Part shown: piece by piece, positions 1 through 6,343 of the stretch | Numbering within the stretch: the first letter of the stretch is position 1 | How the letters are laid out: every line of letters starts with the position of its first letter | DNA from: an uncultured Eubacteriales bacterium | Lineage (GTDB): Bacteria > Bacillota > Clostridia > Oscillospirales > CAG-272 | DNA length: 10,083 bases | Reading direction: 5' to 3' | NCBI GenBank assembly: GCA_902491535.1 | Contig: CABUHS010000049.1 | Coordinates: forward strand, 1-10,083 | Program-made: the position numbers and the translations under genes | Notes under the pieces: model-generated | Database searches by the model: none | What the model saw: only the letters and a program-made list of their open reading frames with translations | What the model was told of the DNA's origin: nothing

Positions 1-53
1 GCCAAGTCTGTAGCGGACTTCCACCGCCTAGTTCTATCGCATGCCGAGCGCAC
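1..53 (-). mobile_element. Group II intron, 5' end only (runs off window)
   Basis: Read on the minus strand from 53 downward, the sequence begins GTGCGC, matching the GUGYG 5' consensus of bacterial group II introns. It then carries a small stem GCGG-TGGAAGT-CCGC (about 29 to 12), resembling the GGTG(G/A)AAGTCC element found early in domain I of many such introns. The putative 5' splice site falls just after a terminator hairpin and its T-run; insertion after intrinsic terminators is the known target preference of class C introns. The rest of the intron, including any reverse transcriptase/maturase and domains V/VI, would lie beyond base 1 and cannot be seen. Recognition is from motif and position only; subclass is inferred. 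Confidence 0.55.
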
Positions 54-57
54 TAGC

Positions 58-92
58 AAAAAGAAAGCGCAGATATCTGCGCTTCCTTTTTT
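58..92 (-). terminator. Intrinsic terminator after the NYN gene (bidirectional)
   Basis: A perfect 10-bp palindromic arm pair spans 65-84 (AAGCGCAGAT/ATCTGCGCTT). On the minus strand it is followed by TCTTTTT (64-58), ending transcripts from the NYN gene about 150 bases past its stop codon. On the plus strand it is followed by CCTTTTTT, so it could work both ways. The stretch 93-244 between it and the gene shows no other recognisable feature and reads as a 3' trailer. Confidence 0.8.
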
Positions 93-244
93 GCCTTCGG
101 TATATTTAGAAAGTTAAACTTACAGCGAATGTATGAATTGAAAATCGGCGTTTTACATTACCGTACGAATTAAAAATCAGTTTCAGCCGCTGTAAAAATA
201 AACACTGCGTCAGTTCTTTAATCATGACTGTCAGGCTGAGCAAA

Positions 245-1009
245 TCACCGATCCATGCTCCATATTCCGTCTTTAGCAAGAAGACCCCAATCCGCTTCGA
301 GAACCTTGACAGTTCTGCCGTCAGACATAGGAACACTTTTCTGATACAGATATCCGCGCTGTATCATCTCGGACATGCCGGCTCTGACGTTGTCACGGCT
401 TATCCGCTTTCTTCCCGATATAATATCTATTGTACTGTTAAAGGTCGGAATTATCTGCGGCTTATCCTTGATATATGCCATATTTGAGGCTATCATCCTG
501 TATATCGCATGCTTAAGCTCATCACCCACAGGCAGATATCTGACTTCGCTTGCAACACCTGCCAGCTGACTGCTTACCGTATCCTTTATACCGTATACTA
601 TTACTCTCTTTTTCTTTCGCTGTACAAGATGCTTTACTACAGACTGAAAATGCCCGTCGCCGGAAAAGATAATATATGTACCGATATTTTTATTGGTGTC
701 ATCACACCTGTAAATATAATCAAGCATGACAAAATCGGTCATATCCTTTTTGCGCTGATAAACCGTATTTCCCGTTTCAATGATAGTATTGGTAATGTTA
801 CGCAGAGATCTAAGCTCCGCTCCGAGTTCGGGCGAAGAAAAATCTCCGAACACCATAATATCCGAAATATTGAATTCATCAGCTACGGTATCCCTGAAGC
901 TTTGCGGATCCGGCCGTATGCCGACCGAATTTCTATAAGTATAAAACCAATACTCATAATCAATAAATACCATAGCACCGGAATTTCTTACAAACAACCT
1001 TCCCAGCAA
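245..1009 (-). CDS. NYN domain (PIN-like, LabA/DUF88 family) putative nuclease with C-terminal winged-helix-like region
   Basis: This 254-residue protein has the layout of NYN-domain proteins, a PIN-like fold usually associated with metal-dependent RNA cleavage. The acidic positions of the fold are visible: FIDYEY (D17, E19), VFGDFS (D56), KKDMTDFVMLD (D89, D92, D97) and FSGDGHF (D118), followed by the VYG strand near 138-140. FIDYE replaces the more common FxDxxN. Residues about 185-254 look like a helix-turn-helix or winged-helix module and may direct nucleic-acid or partner binding. The start is TTG at 1007-1009, chosen because GGGAGGT lies 6 bases upstream; Met13 has no such site. A minus-strand promoter at 1177-1205 drives it, giving a leader of about 160 bases. 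It is divergent from the IbrA/IbrB-like pair. The fold assignment is fairly secure; the substrate is unknown. Confidence 0.85.
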   Translation of the reverse strand: MLGRLFVRNSGAMVFIDYEYWFYTYRNSVGIRPDPQSFRDTVADEFNISDIMVFGDFSSPELGAELRSLRNITNTIIETGNTVYQRKKDMTDFVMLDYIYRCDDTNKNIGTYIIFSGDGHFQSVVKHLVQRKKKRVIVYGIKDTVSSQLAGVASEVRYLPVGDELKHAIYRMIASNMAYIKDKPQIIPTFNSTIDIISGRKRISRDNVRAGMSEMIQRGYLYQKSVPMSDGRTVKVLEADWGLLAKDGIWSMDR

Positions 1010-1176
1010 AATACTACCTCCCGTCCGTGATTTCAGATACTCACAGGAAAATGATATAGGGCTCCTTCTTTAGTACCGTAAATCATATACGAACATATAA
1101 GAGTGCGGAAAGCTGCAGTTACGGTCATCTTTAGAATACGAGTCGAAAAACACAATTGTTTTGTATTTGTGTTATT

Positions 1177-1205
1177 ATTTTACCATATTTTAAATTTGCA
1201 GTCAA
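1177..1205 (-). promoter_or_regulatory. Promoter of the NYN gene
   Basis: On the minus strand, -35 TTGACT (1205-1200), a 17-base spacer, then -10 TAAAAT (1182-1177). The predicted start is near 1170, leaving a leader of about 160 bases before the TTG codon. The match to a housekeeping sigma promoter is good; there is no experimental support. Confidence 0.65.
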
Positions 1206-1329
1206 TGGAAATCGTGACATTTTCGTGCCAAAAAAGACCGAAAATTCGCCGTCAAATGACATTTTTATTCATAATTATGTTTTAATATGACGTAAAATGT
1301 AAAATAATGTCTAAATAATTTCTCTATTA
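1206..1329. promoter_or_regulatory. AT-rich control region between divergent promoters, with TGAC/GTCA cluster
   Basis: This stretch separates the two divergent promoters. It contains the 9-mer TGACATTTT twice (1215-1223 and 1257-1265, 42 bases apart, about four helical turns). It also has an inverted repeat GTCA-AA-TGAC (1251-1260) and a further TGAC at 1288-1291. A fifth copy (GTCA, 1201-1204) lies inside the -35 of the NYN promoter. Such spacing could be operator sites for a regulator acting on both transcripts, but base composition could also produce short repeats. No gene is seen here. Confidence 0.3.
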
Positions 1330-1358
1330 TTGAAACAAATTAATTTTTATGTTATAAT
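1330..1358 (+). promoter_or_regulatory. Promoter of the IbrA/IbrB-like operon
   Basis: TTGAAA (1330-1335), 17-base spacer, TATAAT (1353-1358), with an extended -10 TGT directly before it (1350-1352). Predicted start near 1365, giving a leader of about 90 bases to the first gene. Confidence 0.7.
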
Positions 1359-1393
1359 AATAAAATAGATATTTATATACAACATTCGGATCC

Positions 1394-1417
1394 GCCGCTG
1401 CGCGCGGCTTATCTTTT
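1394..1417 (+). promoter_or_regulatory. GC-rich hairpin in the operon leader
   Basis: GCCGC (1394-1398) pairs with GCGGC (1404-1408) around a 5-base loop, followed by TTATCTTTT. It lies between the predicted transcription start and the ribosome binding site, in an otherwise AT-rich leader. It might act as a weak attenuator or stabilise the mRNA end; the stem is short, so a terminator role is doubtful. Confidence 0.3.
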
Positions 1418-1455
1418 AAGTTTTAAATCACTTTGATTTTCCGGAGATACTGAAA

Positions 1456-2775
1456 ATGATGGTAAAAGGCTATCAAAGCATAAATGTTTACGATGCTCTG
1501 CAAAAACGGTTTCATTATCTGTTCCGCGAATTTGACAATATCTATGTTTCTTTCAGCGGAGGTAAGGACAGCGGAGTTCTCCTGAACCTGCTCATGGATT
1601 TCAAACGCCGATATTATCCGGACAGAAATATCGGCGTTTTTCATCAGGATTTTGAAGCACAGTATACTGTAACCACAGAATATGTTACACGGACCTTCAA
1701 ATCTCTTGAAGGAGAGTGCGATCTTTACTGGGTATGCCTTCCTATGGCAACAAGGACTGCGCTCAGCAGTTATGAAATGTACTGGTATCCGTGGGATGAC
1801 ACGAAAGAAGAACTATGGGTCAGACCGAGACCGGACTTCCCGTATGTAATAACAATAGACAAGCCGTTCAACCATTACAGATACCGTATGAATCAGGAGG
1901 ATCTCGCAAAACAGTTCGGACGGTTCTACAAGGAACAGCACGGCGGAGGAAAAACCGTCTGTCTCCTCGGAATGCGTGCTGACGAATCTCTACAGAGATA
2001 CAGCGGTATAATAAACAAAAAATACGGATACCGGAATGAATGCTGGATATCCCGTCAATTCAAGGATGTCTGGTGTGCTTCGCCGCTGTATGACTGGTCA
2101 AATCAGGACGTCTGGGTAGCTAACTGCAAGTTCGGTTATGATTATAACAAGCTTTACGATCTTTATTATAAAGCCGGACTCAAAATAGATCAGATGCGCG
2201 TGGCGTCGCCTTTCAACGACTACTCCAAAGATTCGCTCAACCTCTACCGCATAATAGATCCCGAAATATGGACAAAGCTCGTCGGACGTGTACGCGGAGC
2301 TAATTTCGGAGCTATCTACGGAAAAACAAAAGCGATGGGATACAGAAACGTCACTCTTCCCGAAGGCCATACGTGGAAATCATACACTAAATTTCTGCTC
2401 GACACACTTCCCGTCAGACTGCGAAACAATTATATAAAAAAGTTCAGAACATCTATAGAATTCTGGCATAAAACCGGAGGCGGACTTGACAGAGAGGTGA
2501 TAAATGATCTTATCGAACACGGATACAATATAAAAACAAACGGAGTTTCCAACTATACTGTGCTGCGGAATCCCAGAGTTATATTCATCGGAGACATTCC
2601 CGACGATACTGACGACATAAAATCCACAAAGGATATTCCGAGCTGGAAAAGAATGTGCTACTGCATTTTGAAAAATGACCATACATGCAGATTTATGGGT
2701 TTCGGAATGACAAAAGCAGAACAGGAAAAAATCGACCGCATCAAAATTAAATACGGAGAAATGCTAAATGACTGA
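1456..2775 (+). CDS. PAPS-reductase-like PP-loop protein, DUF3440 family (IbrA-like)
   Basis: This 439-residue protein belongs to the phosphoadenosine-phosphosulfate reductase superfamily of PP-loop ATP pyrophosphatases. The nucleotide loop SGGKDS is at residues 34-39. GMRADES (172-178) and PLYDWSNQDVW (from 210) match the later conserved motifs of this superfamily. A long C-terminal part, including Cys401, Cys403 and Cys411, is typical of DUF3440 rather than of true sulfate-assimilation CysH, and no other sulfate-assimilation gene is nearby. The closest named relative I recognise is IbrA, which with IbrB controls immunoglobulin-binding (Eib) proteins in Escherichia coli; its biochemical reaction is not established. 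The start is the first of two adjacent ATGs, with GGAG at 1443-1446 upstream. It ends 8 bases inside the next gene, indicating translational coupling. Family confident; reaction and substrate unknown. Confidence 0.88.
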   Translation: MMVKGYQSINVYDALQKRFHYLFREFDNIYVSFSGGKDSGVLLNLLMDFKRRYYPDRNIGVFHQDFEAQYTVTTEYVTRTFKSLEGECDLYWVCLPMATRTALSSYEMYWYPWDDTKEELWVRPRPDFPYVITIDKPFNHYRYRMNQEDLAKQFGRFYKEQHGGGKTVCLLGMRADESLQRYSGIINKKYGYRNECWISRQFKDVWCASPLYDWSNQDVWVANCKFGYDYNKLYDLYYKAGLKIDQMRVASPFNDYSKDSLNLYRIIDPEIWTKLVGRVRGANFGAIYGKTKAMGYRNVTLPEGHTWKSYTKFLLDTLPVRLRNNYIKKFRTSIEFWHKTGGGLDREVINDLIEHGYNIKTNGVSNYTVLRNPRVIFIGDIPDDTDDIKSTKDIPSWKRMCYCILKNDHTCRFMGFGMTKAEQEKIDRIKIKYGEMLND

Positions 2776-3835
2776 AAAAAATTTTAAAAGTCCGGTATAC
2801 AATATTATTTCCGTACCGTTTGAGAAAATTGTGCCTAATACATACAATCCCAACTGCGTAGCGCCGCCGGAGATGAAACTTCTTTATGACAGCATCAGAG
2901 AAGACGGATATACAATGCCGATCGTGTGTTATTATTCCAAAAACGATGACCTGTATGCAATCGTAGACGGCTTTCACCGCTGGAGAGTAATGAAAGAATA
3001 TCCGGATATTTACGAACGCGAACACGGCATGATGCCGGTATCGGTTATAGACAAACCGCTGTCGGGGCGCATGGCAAGTACGGTGCGCCACAACCGCGCG
3101 AGAGGCTCACATAATGTAGATCTTATGAGCAATATCGTAAAAGAGCTTCACGAACTCGGCAGAAGCGATGCGTGGATATCAAAACATCTAGGAATGGATC
3201 GCGATGAGATACTGAGACTTAAACAGATAACCGGTCTTGCCGCGCTTTTCAAGGACGTAAAATTCGGTCAGGCATGGAAACCTGTTGAGCTTTCCGAGGA
3301 AGAAACTTTTTCCTACAGGCAGCTCAAAGAAAAAGAAATCGAACGAAATCTGTTCCGCAACTTTATACGGCTTCAGACTGTTACAAAATGTCTGCGCAAA
3401 GAAGGCGGCGAATGGAAGATAAAATACGATCCTTTTACCGACGACTGGAACGAGAAAGATTACCGGACTCTGATAGATTTTCTGAAAAATACGGTACGCA
3501 CAGGCGGATTTGTTCAGGGTGCGTTTTATTACGGAAATATGAAAGGTTTTGTATCGGTTGAATCCGGATTCTTCGGAGGCGAAAATAAGTATCTCGACCT
3601 TTCCTCGCTGCACGTATCACAGGACATGCGGCGAATGGGAATAGGAAAATCTCTTTTTCTCGCGGCCGCCGATTATGCAAGAGGAAAAGGTGCAAAAAAA
3701 CTTTACATATCCTCCCATTCCGCGGTGGAAAGCCAGGCTTTTTACAGGGCGATGGGCTGTGTTGAAGCAACCGAATATAACGACAGACATGTAGAGGCTG
3801 AGCCATATGACTGCCAGCTTGAATTTGTTCTGTAA
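2768..3835 (+). CDS. ParB/sulfiredoxin-fold protein (IbrB-like) fused to GNAT acetyltransferase
   Basis: A 355-residue two-part protein. Residues about 15-170 form a ParB/Srx-like domain: DGFHRW (67-72) is the nucleotide-binding signature, and NRARGSH (109-115) with a following helix-turn-helix-like stretch (125-160) is typical of IbrB-type partners of DUF3440 proteins. A charged linker follows (about 171-235). Residues about 236-355 are a GNAT N-acetyltransferase domain with the acetyl-CoA motif R288-R-M-G-I-G293 and a YRAMGC segment (326-331) like GNAT motif B. IbrB-type proteins as I know them lack this domain. ATG at 2768 overlaps the upstream stop; GGAG at 2755-2758 lies inside the upstream gene. 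ATP hydrolysis by ParB/Srx relatives and acetyl transfer by GNAT are family knowledge; the target is unknown. I see no frameshift, so the fusion appears real. Confidence 0.87.
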   Translation: MTEKNFKSPVYNIISVPFEKIVPNTYNPNCVAPPEMKLLYDSIREDGYTMPIVCYYSKNDDLYAIVDGFHRWRVMKEYPDIYEREHGMMPVSVIDKPLSGRMASTVRHNRARGSHNVDLMSNIVKELHELGRSDAWISKHLGMDRDEILRLKQITGLAALFKDVKFGQAWKPVELSEEETFSYRQLKEKEIERNLFRNFIRLQTVTKCLRKEGGEWKIKYDPFTDDWNEKDYRTLIDFLKNTVRTGGFVQGAFYYGNMKGFVSVESGFFGGENKYLDLSSLHVSQDMRRMGIGKSLFLAAADYARGKGAKKLYISSHSAVESQAFYRAMGCVEATEYNDRHVEAEPYDCQLEFVL

Positions 3836-4012
3836 AATTCTTTATAAATCCGGAAAACATACTGCGATTACTGCAAAGTACCTCCGAAAGCGGACTCGTT
3901 CCGTTCTTCATAAGCAGTTAAGTTAATCTTCGAACCGATTGGTATGTCATTTTTCTTTTGAAATATATTTAAAATGCCAAACTACAAGGGGAATTTTATA
4001 CACAGTCCGCAC
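3836..4012. other. Gene-free stretch after the IbrB-GNAT gene
   Basis: No convincing gene is present. A weak stem (AGCGGA/TCCGTT region, about 3889-3906) and an enclosing ACTGC/GCAGT pair (3870-3874 with 3914-3918) could fold. Neither is followed by a T-run, so I cannot name an intrinsic terminator for the upstream operon here. Confidence 0.3.
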
Positions 4013-4045
4013 GTTTTTACAAAAAATTATTTTTTTTGTAAAAAC
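4013..4045. repeat. 14-bp AT-rich inverted repeat just upstream of the amt promoter
   Basis: GTTTTTACAAAAAA (4013-4026) is the exact reverse complement of 4032-4045, with a 5-base centre. It ends 3 bases before the -35 hexamer at 4049. Its A- and T-tracts could serve as an UP-like element or as a symmetrical protein-binding site. It does not fit the GlnR/TnrA consensus (TGTNA...TNACA). As RNA it would be an all-AU hairpin with only one G-C pair and no T-run after it, so a terminator role is unlikely. Confidence 0.5.
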
Positions 4046-4048
4046 TCC

Positions 4049-4077
4049 TTGACACGGATAATTTTTTGATGTATAAT
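4049..4077 (+). promoter_or_regulatory. Perfect consensus promoter of the amt leader
   Basis: TTGACA (4049-4054), exactly 17 bases, TATAAT (4072-4077): an ideal housekeeping-sigma promoter. Transcription is predicted to begin near 4084. I find no good promoter between the terminator at 4193-4227 and the amt start, so amt probably depends on this one and on read-through. Confidence 0.8.
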
Positions 4078-4162
4078 CATAGCCGTAATCGGAAGCGTGT
4101 ACAGCATTCGGAAACCGATGACAGACAAAAAGCATCGCAGATATGCTGCTTCAGATTCCTAA

Positions 4163-4178
4163 TAATTATATATAATTA
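4163..4178. repeat. 16-bp perfect AT palindrome in the leader
   Basis: TAATTATATATAATTA is self-complementary. It contains a -10-like TATAAT (4171-4176) but no matching -35. It may be only a weak, AT-rich linker before the terminator; an operator role is possible but unsupported. Confidence 0.35.
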
Positions 4179-4192
4179 TAAATAAAAACGGC

Positions 4193-4227
4193 AAAGGTGT
4201 CACATTTACGTGGCACCTTTATTTTTT
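4193..4227 (+). terminator. Intrinsic terminator in the amt leader
   Basis: AAAGGTGTCAC (4193-4203) pairs with GTGGCACCTTT (4210-4220), an 11-bp stem with one G-U pair and a 6-base loop, followed by ATTTTTT (4221-4227). It sits about 110 bases after the predicted start and 149 bases before the amt ATG, so it would cut off amt mRNA unless bypassed. Confidence 0.75.
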
Positions 4228-4242
4228 AACAAAATAAAGGTG
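4214..4242 (+). promoter_or_regulatory. Hairpin competing with the leader terminator
   Basis: CACCTTTATTTT (4214-4225), which holds the terminator's 3' arm and part of its T-run, is perfectly complementary to AAAATAAAGGTG (4231-4242), with a 5-base loop. The sequence AAAGGTG thus occurs on both sides of one CACCTTT and the two hairpins exclude each other. Because the second partner is made after the T-run, it can help only if polymerase has already passed. It may instead protect the read-through mRNA. Bases 4243-4376 complete the leader and can form a GCTGC/GCAGC stem (4290-4303); no gene is seen there. Confidence 0.45.
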
Positions 4243-4376
4243 AAGTTGACGCCGAGCCTGAGCGCCGGAAATTTTCCGCTGCTCCAACCGCTGCCCATGC
4301 AGCACCGAAATATTCCCGTGCATTCCCCGCTCCGAGGAGTGTCCCGGGTATATATAATTCAAAGGAGAAAGATAAA

Positions 4377-6152
4377 ATGGATCTTACATTTATCACAGAT
4401 TTTATCACCGATGAAATATTCAGCGTCTGGTTTCTTATCGGAGCCGCACTGGTATTCTGGATGCAGGCCGGCTTTGCAATGGTAGAGACGGGTTTCACAA
4501 GAGCAAAAAATGCAGGAAATATAATCATGAAAAACCTCATGGATTTCTGCATCGGAACGGTAGTATTCATTATTATAGGATTCGGGTTACTACTCGGCGA
4601 AGATCTCCTCGGCTTTATAGGAAAACCGGGATTTGACATCTTTACCGCGTATTCAGGCTTCAACTGGTCTGACTTCGTATTCAACCTTGTGTTCTGCGCG
4701 ACAACGGCAACGATCGTTTCCGGAGCTATGGCAGAGAGAACAAAGTTCCTCTCATACTGCGTATATTCCGCTGTCATCTCCGCACTGATCTATCCGATAG
4801 AAGCACACTGGATCTGGGGTAGCGGCTGGCTCTCACAGCTTGGATTCCACGATTTTGCAGGCTCATGTGCAATACATATGGTAGGCGGTATTTCAGCGCT
4901 TATCGGAGCAAAAATGCTCGGCGCACGTATCGGAAAGTTTACGCGGGATAAAAACGGCAAGGTAACAAAGGTCAATGCTTTCCCCGGTCACAATCTGACC
5001 ATCGGCGCTCTCGGAGTATTTATTCTCTGGTTCGGATGGTACGGTTTTAACGGTGCTGCTGCCAAAACCGGCGCACAGCTCGGTTCGATATTTATTACAA
5101 CAACCATTGCACCTGCTATCGCTACTTGCACATGCATGGTATTCACATGGCTCAAATATGGCAAACCCGATGTTTCAATGTGTCTCAACGCATCGCTTGC
5201 AGGTCTTGTCGGAATCACCGCAGGCTGCGACTGTACGGACGCACTCGGTGCAATTGTTATCGGACTTGTATCAGGACTTCTCGTAAACTTCGGAGTTTGG
5301 CTTCTCGACTATAAGCTTCATATCGACGATCCCGTCGGAGCAGTCGCAGTTCATTGCCTCAACGGTATCTGGGGAACGATCGCGGTCGGACTTTTTGCAA
5401 CGCCTTCCGCTCCCGGTTATTCGCTTGTCGATTCAAACGGCAACATGCTTAAAGGACTTTTCTACGGCGGAGGCTTCAAGCTGCTCGGACTTCAGCTGCT
5501 CGGATTTGTCTCGGTCGCAGCATGGACGGCAGTAACGATTACAGTCGCATTCCTGATCATAAAGAAAACTGTAGGACTGCGCGCCAGTGAAGAGGAAGAA
5601 CTCACAGGTCTTGACGCTACCGAACACGGTCTTATCTCGGCTTACTCAGGCTTCAGCCTTATGGATGTTACAGTCGGAATGAACATGGAAGTAAATGAAA
5701 ACACCGATCTCGGTGTGGGCGATTACGAAGCAGCTTCCGACGCACAGAGAAATGCAGCTGTCAGGGTAAGCGAAGCACCCGAGCTTATTCCTTCAAGCGG
5801 AATACACAAGATCGTCATTATCGCAAAGCTTTCGAGATACGATCATCTTAAGGTCGCGCTTAACGATCTCGGCGTAACCGGAATGACGGTAACTCAGGTA
5901 ATGGGCTGCGGCATTCAGAAAGGTGCCGGAGAAATGTACCGCGGAGTTGAAATGGACGCAACGCTTCTGCCCAAGGTAAAGGTCGAAGTTGTTGTAAGCA
6001 AGATCCCGGTTTCCGATGTTGTAAACGCAGCTAAAAAGGCGCTTTATACCGGACATATCGGAGACGGAAAGATCTTTGTATACAATGTTGAAAATGTCGT
6101 AAAGGTACGTACAGGCGAAGAAGGCTTCGACGCACTTCAGGACGTTGAGTAA
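4377..6152 (+). CDS. amt: Ammonium transporter fused to a C-terminal PII (GlnK-like) domain
   Basis: 591 residues. Residues 1-400 are a complete Amt/MEP/Rh channel: MQAGFAMVETGF (29-40), AMAERTKF (117-124), the twin pore histidines H167 and H326, and the C-terminal GLDATEHG motif (411-418). After a linker of about 55 residues, 476-588 is a full PII domain with the T-loop (509-530), Q514, GDGK (562-565) and KVRTG (576-580). Aligned without gaps to E. coli GlnK, R522 matches Arg47, which plugs the AmtB pore, Q514 matches Gln39 used for 2-oxoglutarate/Mg-ATP, and M526 replaces uridylylated Tyr51. It should carry ammonium across the inner membrane and be gated by its own tethered sensor; that is inference. 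ATG follows GGAG (4363-4366) by 10 bases. A leader terminator lies upstream; a bidirectional terminator follows. Confidence 0.95.
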   Translation: MDLTFITDFITDEIFSVWFLIGAALVFWMQAGFAMVETGFTRAKNAGNIIMKNLMDFCIGTVVFIIIGFGLLLGEDLLGFIGKPGFDIFTAYSGFNWSDFVFNLVFCATTATIVSGAMAERTKFLSYCVYSAVISALIYPIEAHWIWGSGWLSQLGFHDFAGSCAIHMVGGISALIGAKMLGARIGKFTRDKNGKVTKVNAFPGHNLTIGALGVFILWFGWYGFNGAAAKTGAQLGSIFITTTIAPAIATCTCMVFTWLKYGKPDVSMCLNASLAGLVGITAGCDCTDALGAIVIGLVSGLLVNFGVWLLDYKLHIDDPVGAVAVHCLNGIWGTIAVGLFATPSAPGYSLVDSNGNMLKGLFYGGGFKLLGLQLLGFVSVAAWTAVTITVAFLIIKKTVGLRASEEEELTGLDATEHGLISAYSGFSLMDVTVGMNMEVNENTDLGVGDYEAASDAQRNAAVRVSEAPELIPSSGIHKIVIIAKLSRYDHLKVALNDLGVTGMTVTQVMGCGIQKGAGEMYRGVEMDATLLPKVKVEVVVSKIPVSDVVNAAKKALYTGHIGDGKIFVYNVENVVKVRTGEEGFDALQDVE

Positions 6153-6172
6153 TTAACATAAAATCAATATAA

Positions 6173-6248
6173 AAACAGGCAGCTTCAGTGATATACCTCC
6201 CAAAGACAGTAAGCTTCGGGAGCATACATCACAGCAAGCTGCCTGTTT
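6173..6248. terminator. 76-base bidirectional hairpin between convergent genes
   Basis: Outer arms AAACAGGCAGCTT (6173-6185) and its exact complement (6236-6248) form a 13-bp stem. Inside, GTGAT (6188-6192) pairs with ATCAC (6228-6232) and CTCCC (6197-6201) with GGGAG (6218-6222), leaving a 16-base loop. The minus strand continues into TTTTTATATTG, a fair T-run for the glycosyltransferase operon; the plus strand has only TTTATC, so termination of amt may be weaker. It is longer and more layered than an ordinary terminator. Confidence 0.6.
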
Positions 6249-6343
6249 ATCATAAAGGATAACGATGCTCCGGACGAATACAATAAATTAAAAGACACCT
6301 TTCGCATCAAAGCGTTCTGAACCTGAAATCGCCGCAATGATCC

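Larger units (their letters stand above)
4084..4227 (+). ncRNA. Candidate cis-regulatory leader or small RNA, about 144 nt
   Basis: The unit is bounded by the perfect promoter and an intrinsic terminator and carries no convincing coding sequence. It can form several short, mutually exclusive helices: ATCGG/CCGAT (4088-4092 with 4115-4119) against TCGG/CCGA around AAA (4108-4118); CGATG/CATCG (4116-4120 with 4133-4137) against AGCAT/ATGCT (4131-4135 with 4143-4147); and GCAG/CTGC (4137-4140 with 4146-4149). It matches no riboswitch class I can recognise, and I could not find the paired A-G hexaloops of ANTAR target RNAs. It could be a sensing leader for amt or an independent sRNA. Confidence 0.4.

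Noticed and set aside
1..117. Plus-strand open frame from the window edge to a TAA at 115
   Set aside because: It runs straight through the terminator hairpin and the intron-like 5' end; the peptide matches no family I know, and the minus-strand reading explains the bases better.
1033..1128. Minus-strand 31-codon reading frame in the NYN leader, ending 23 bases before the TTG start
   Set aside because: No ribosome binding site precedes its ATG (only CTAAAG), and nothing in the peptide is recognisable; a leader peptide remains possible but is unsupported.
1456..2775. Sulfate-assimilation CysH (PAPS reductase)
   Set aside because: The protein is much longer than CysH, has the DUF3440-type C-terminal part, and is paired with a ParB-like gene rather than with sulfate-assimilation genes.
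4193..4220. T-box-like TGGCACC in the terminator arm
   Set aside because: The T-box sequence should sit upstream of the terminator in an antiterminator bulge and be preceded by a specifier stem; here it is just the terminator's 3' arm.
4211..4227. Sigma-54-like TGGCAC element upstream of amt
   Set aside because: There is no TTGC(A/T) at the required distance; the bases are the terminator arm and T-run.
4353..4358. TATAAT just before amt as a second promoter
   Set aside because: No -35 match at 4330-4335, and a start there would fall on the ribosome binding site.
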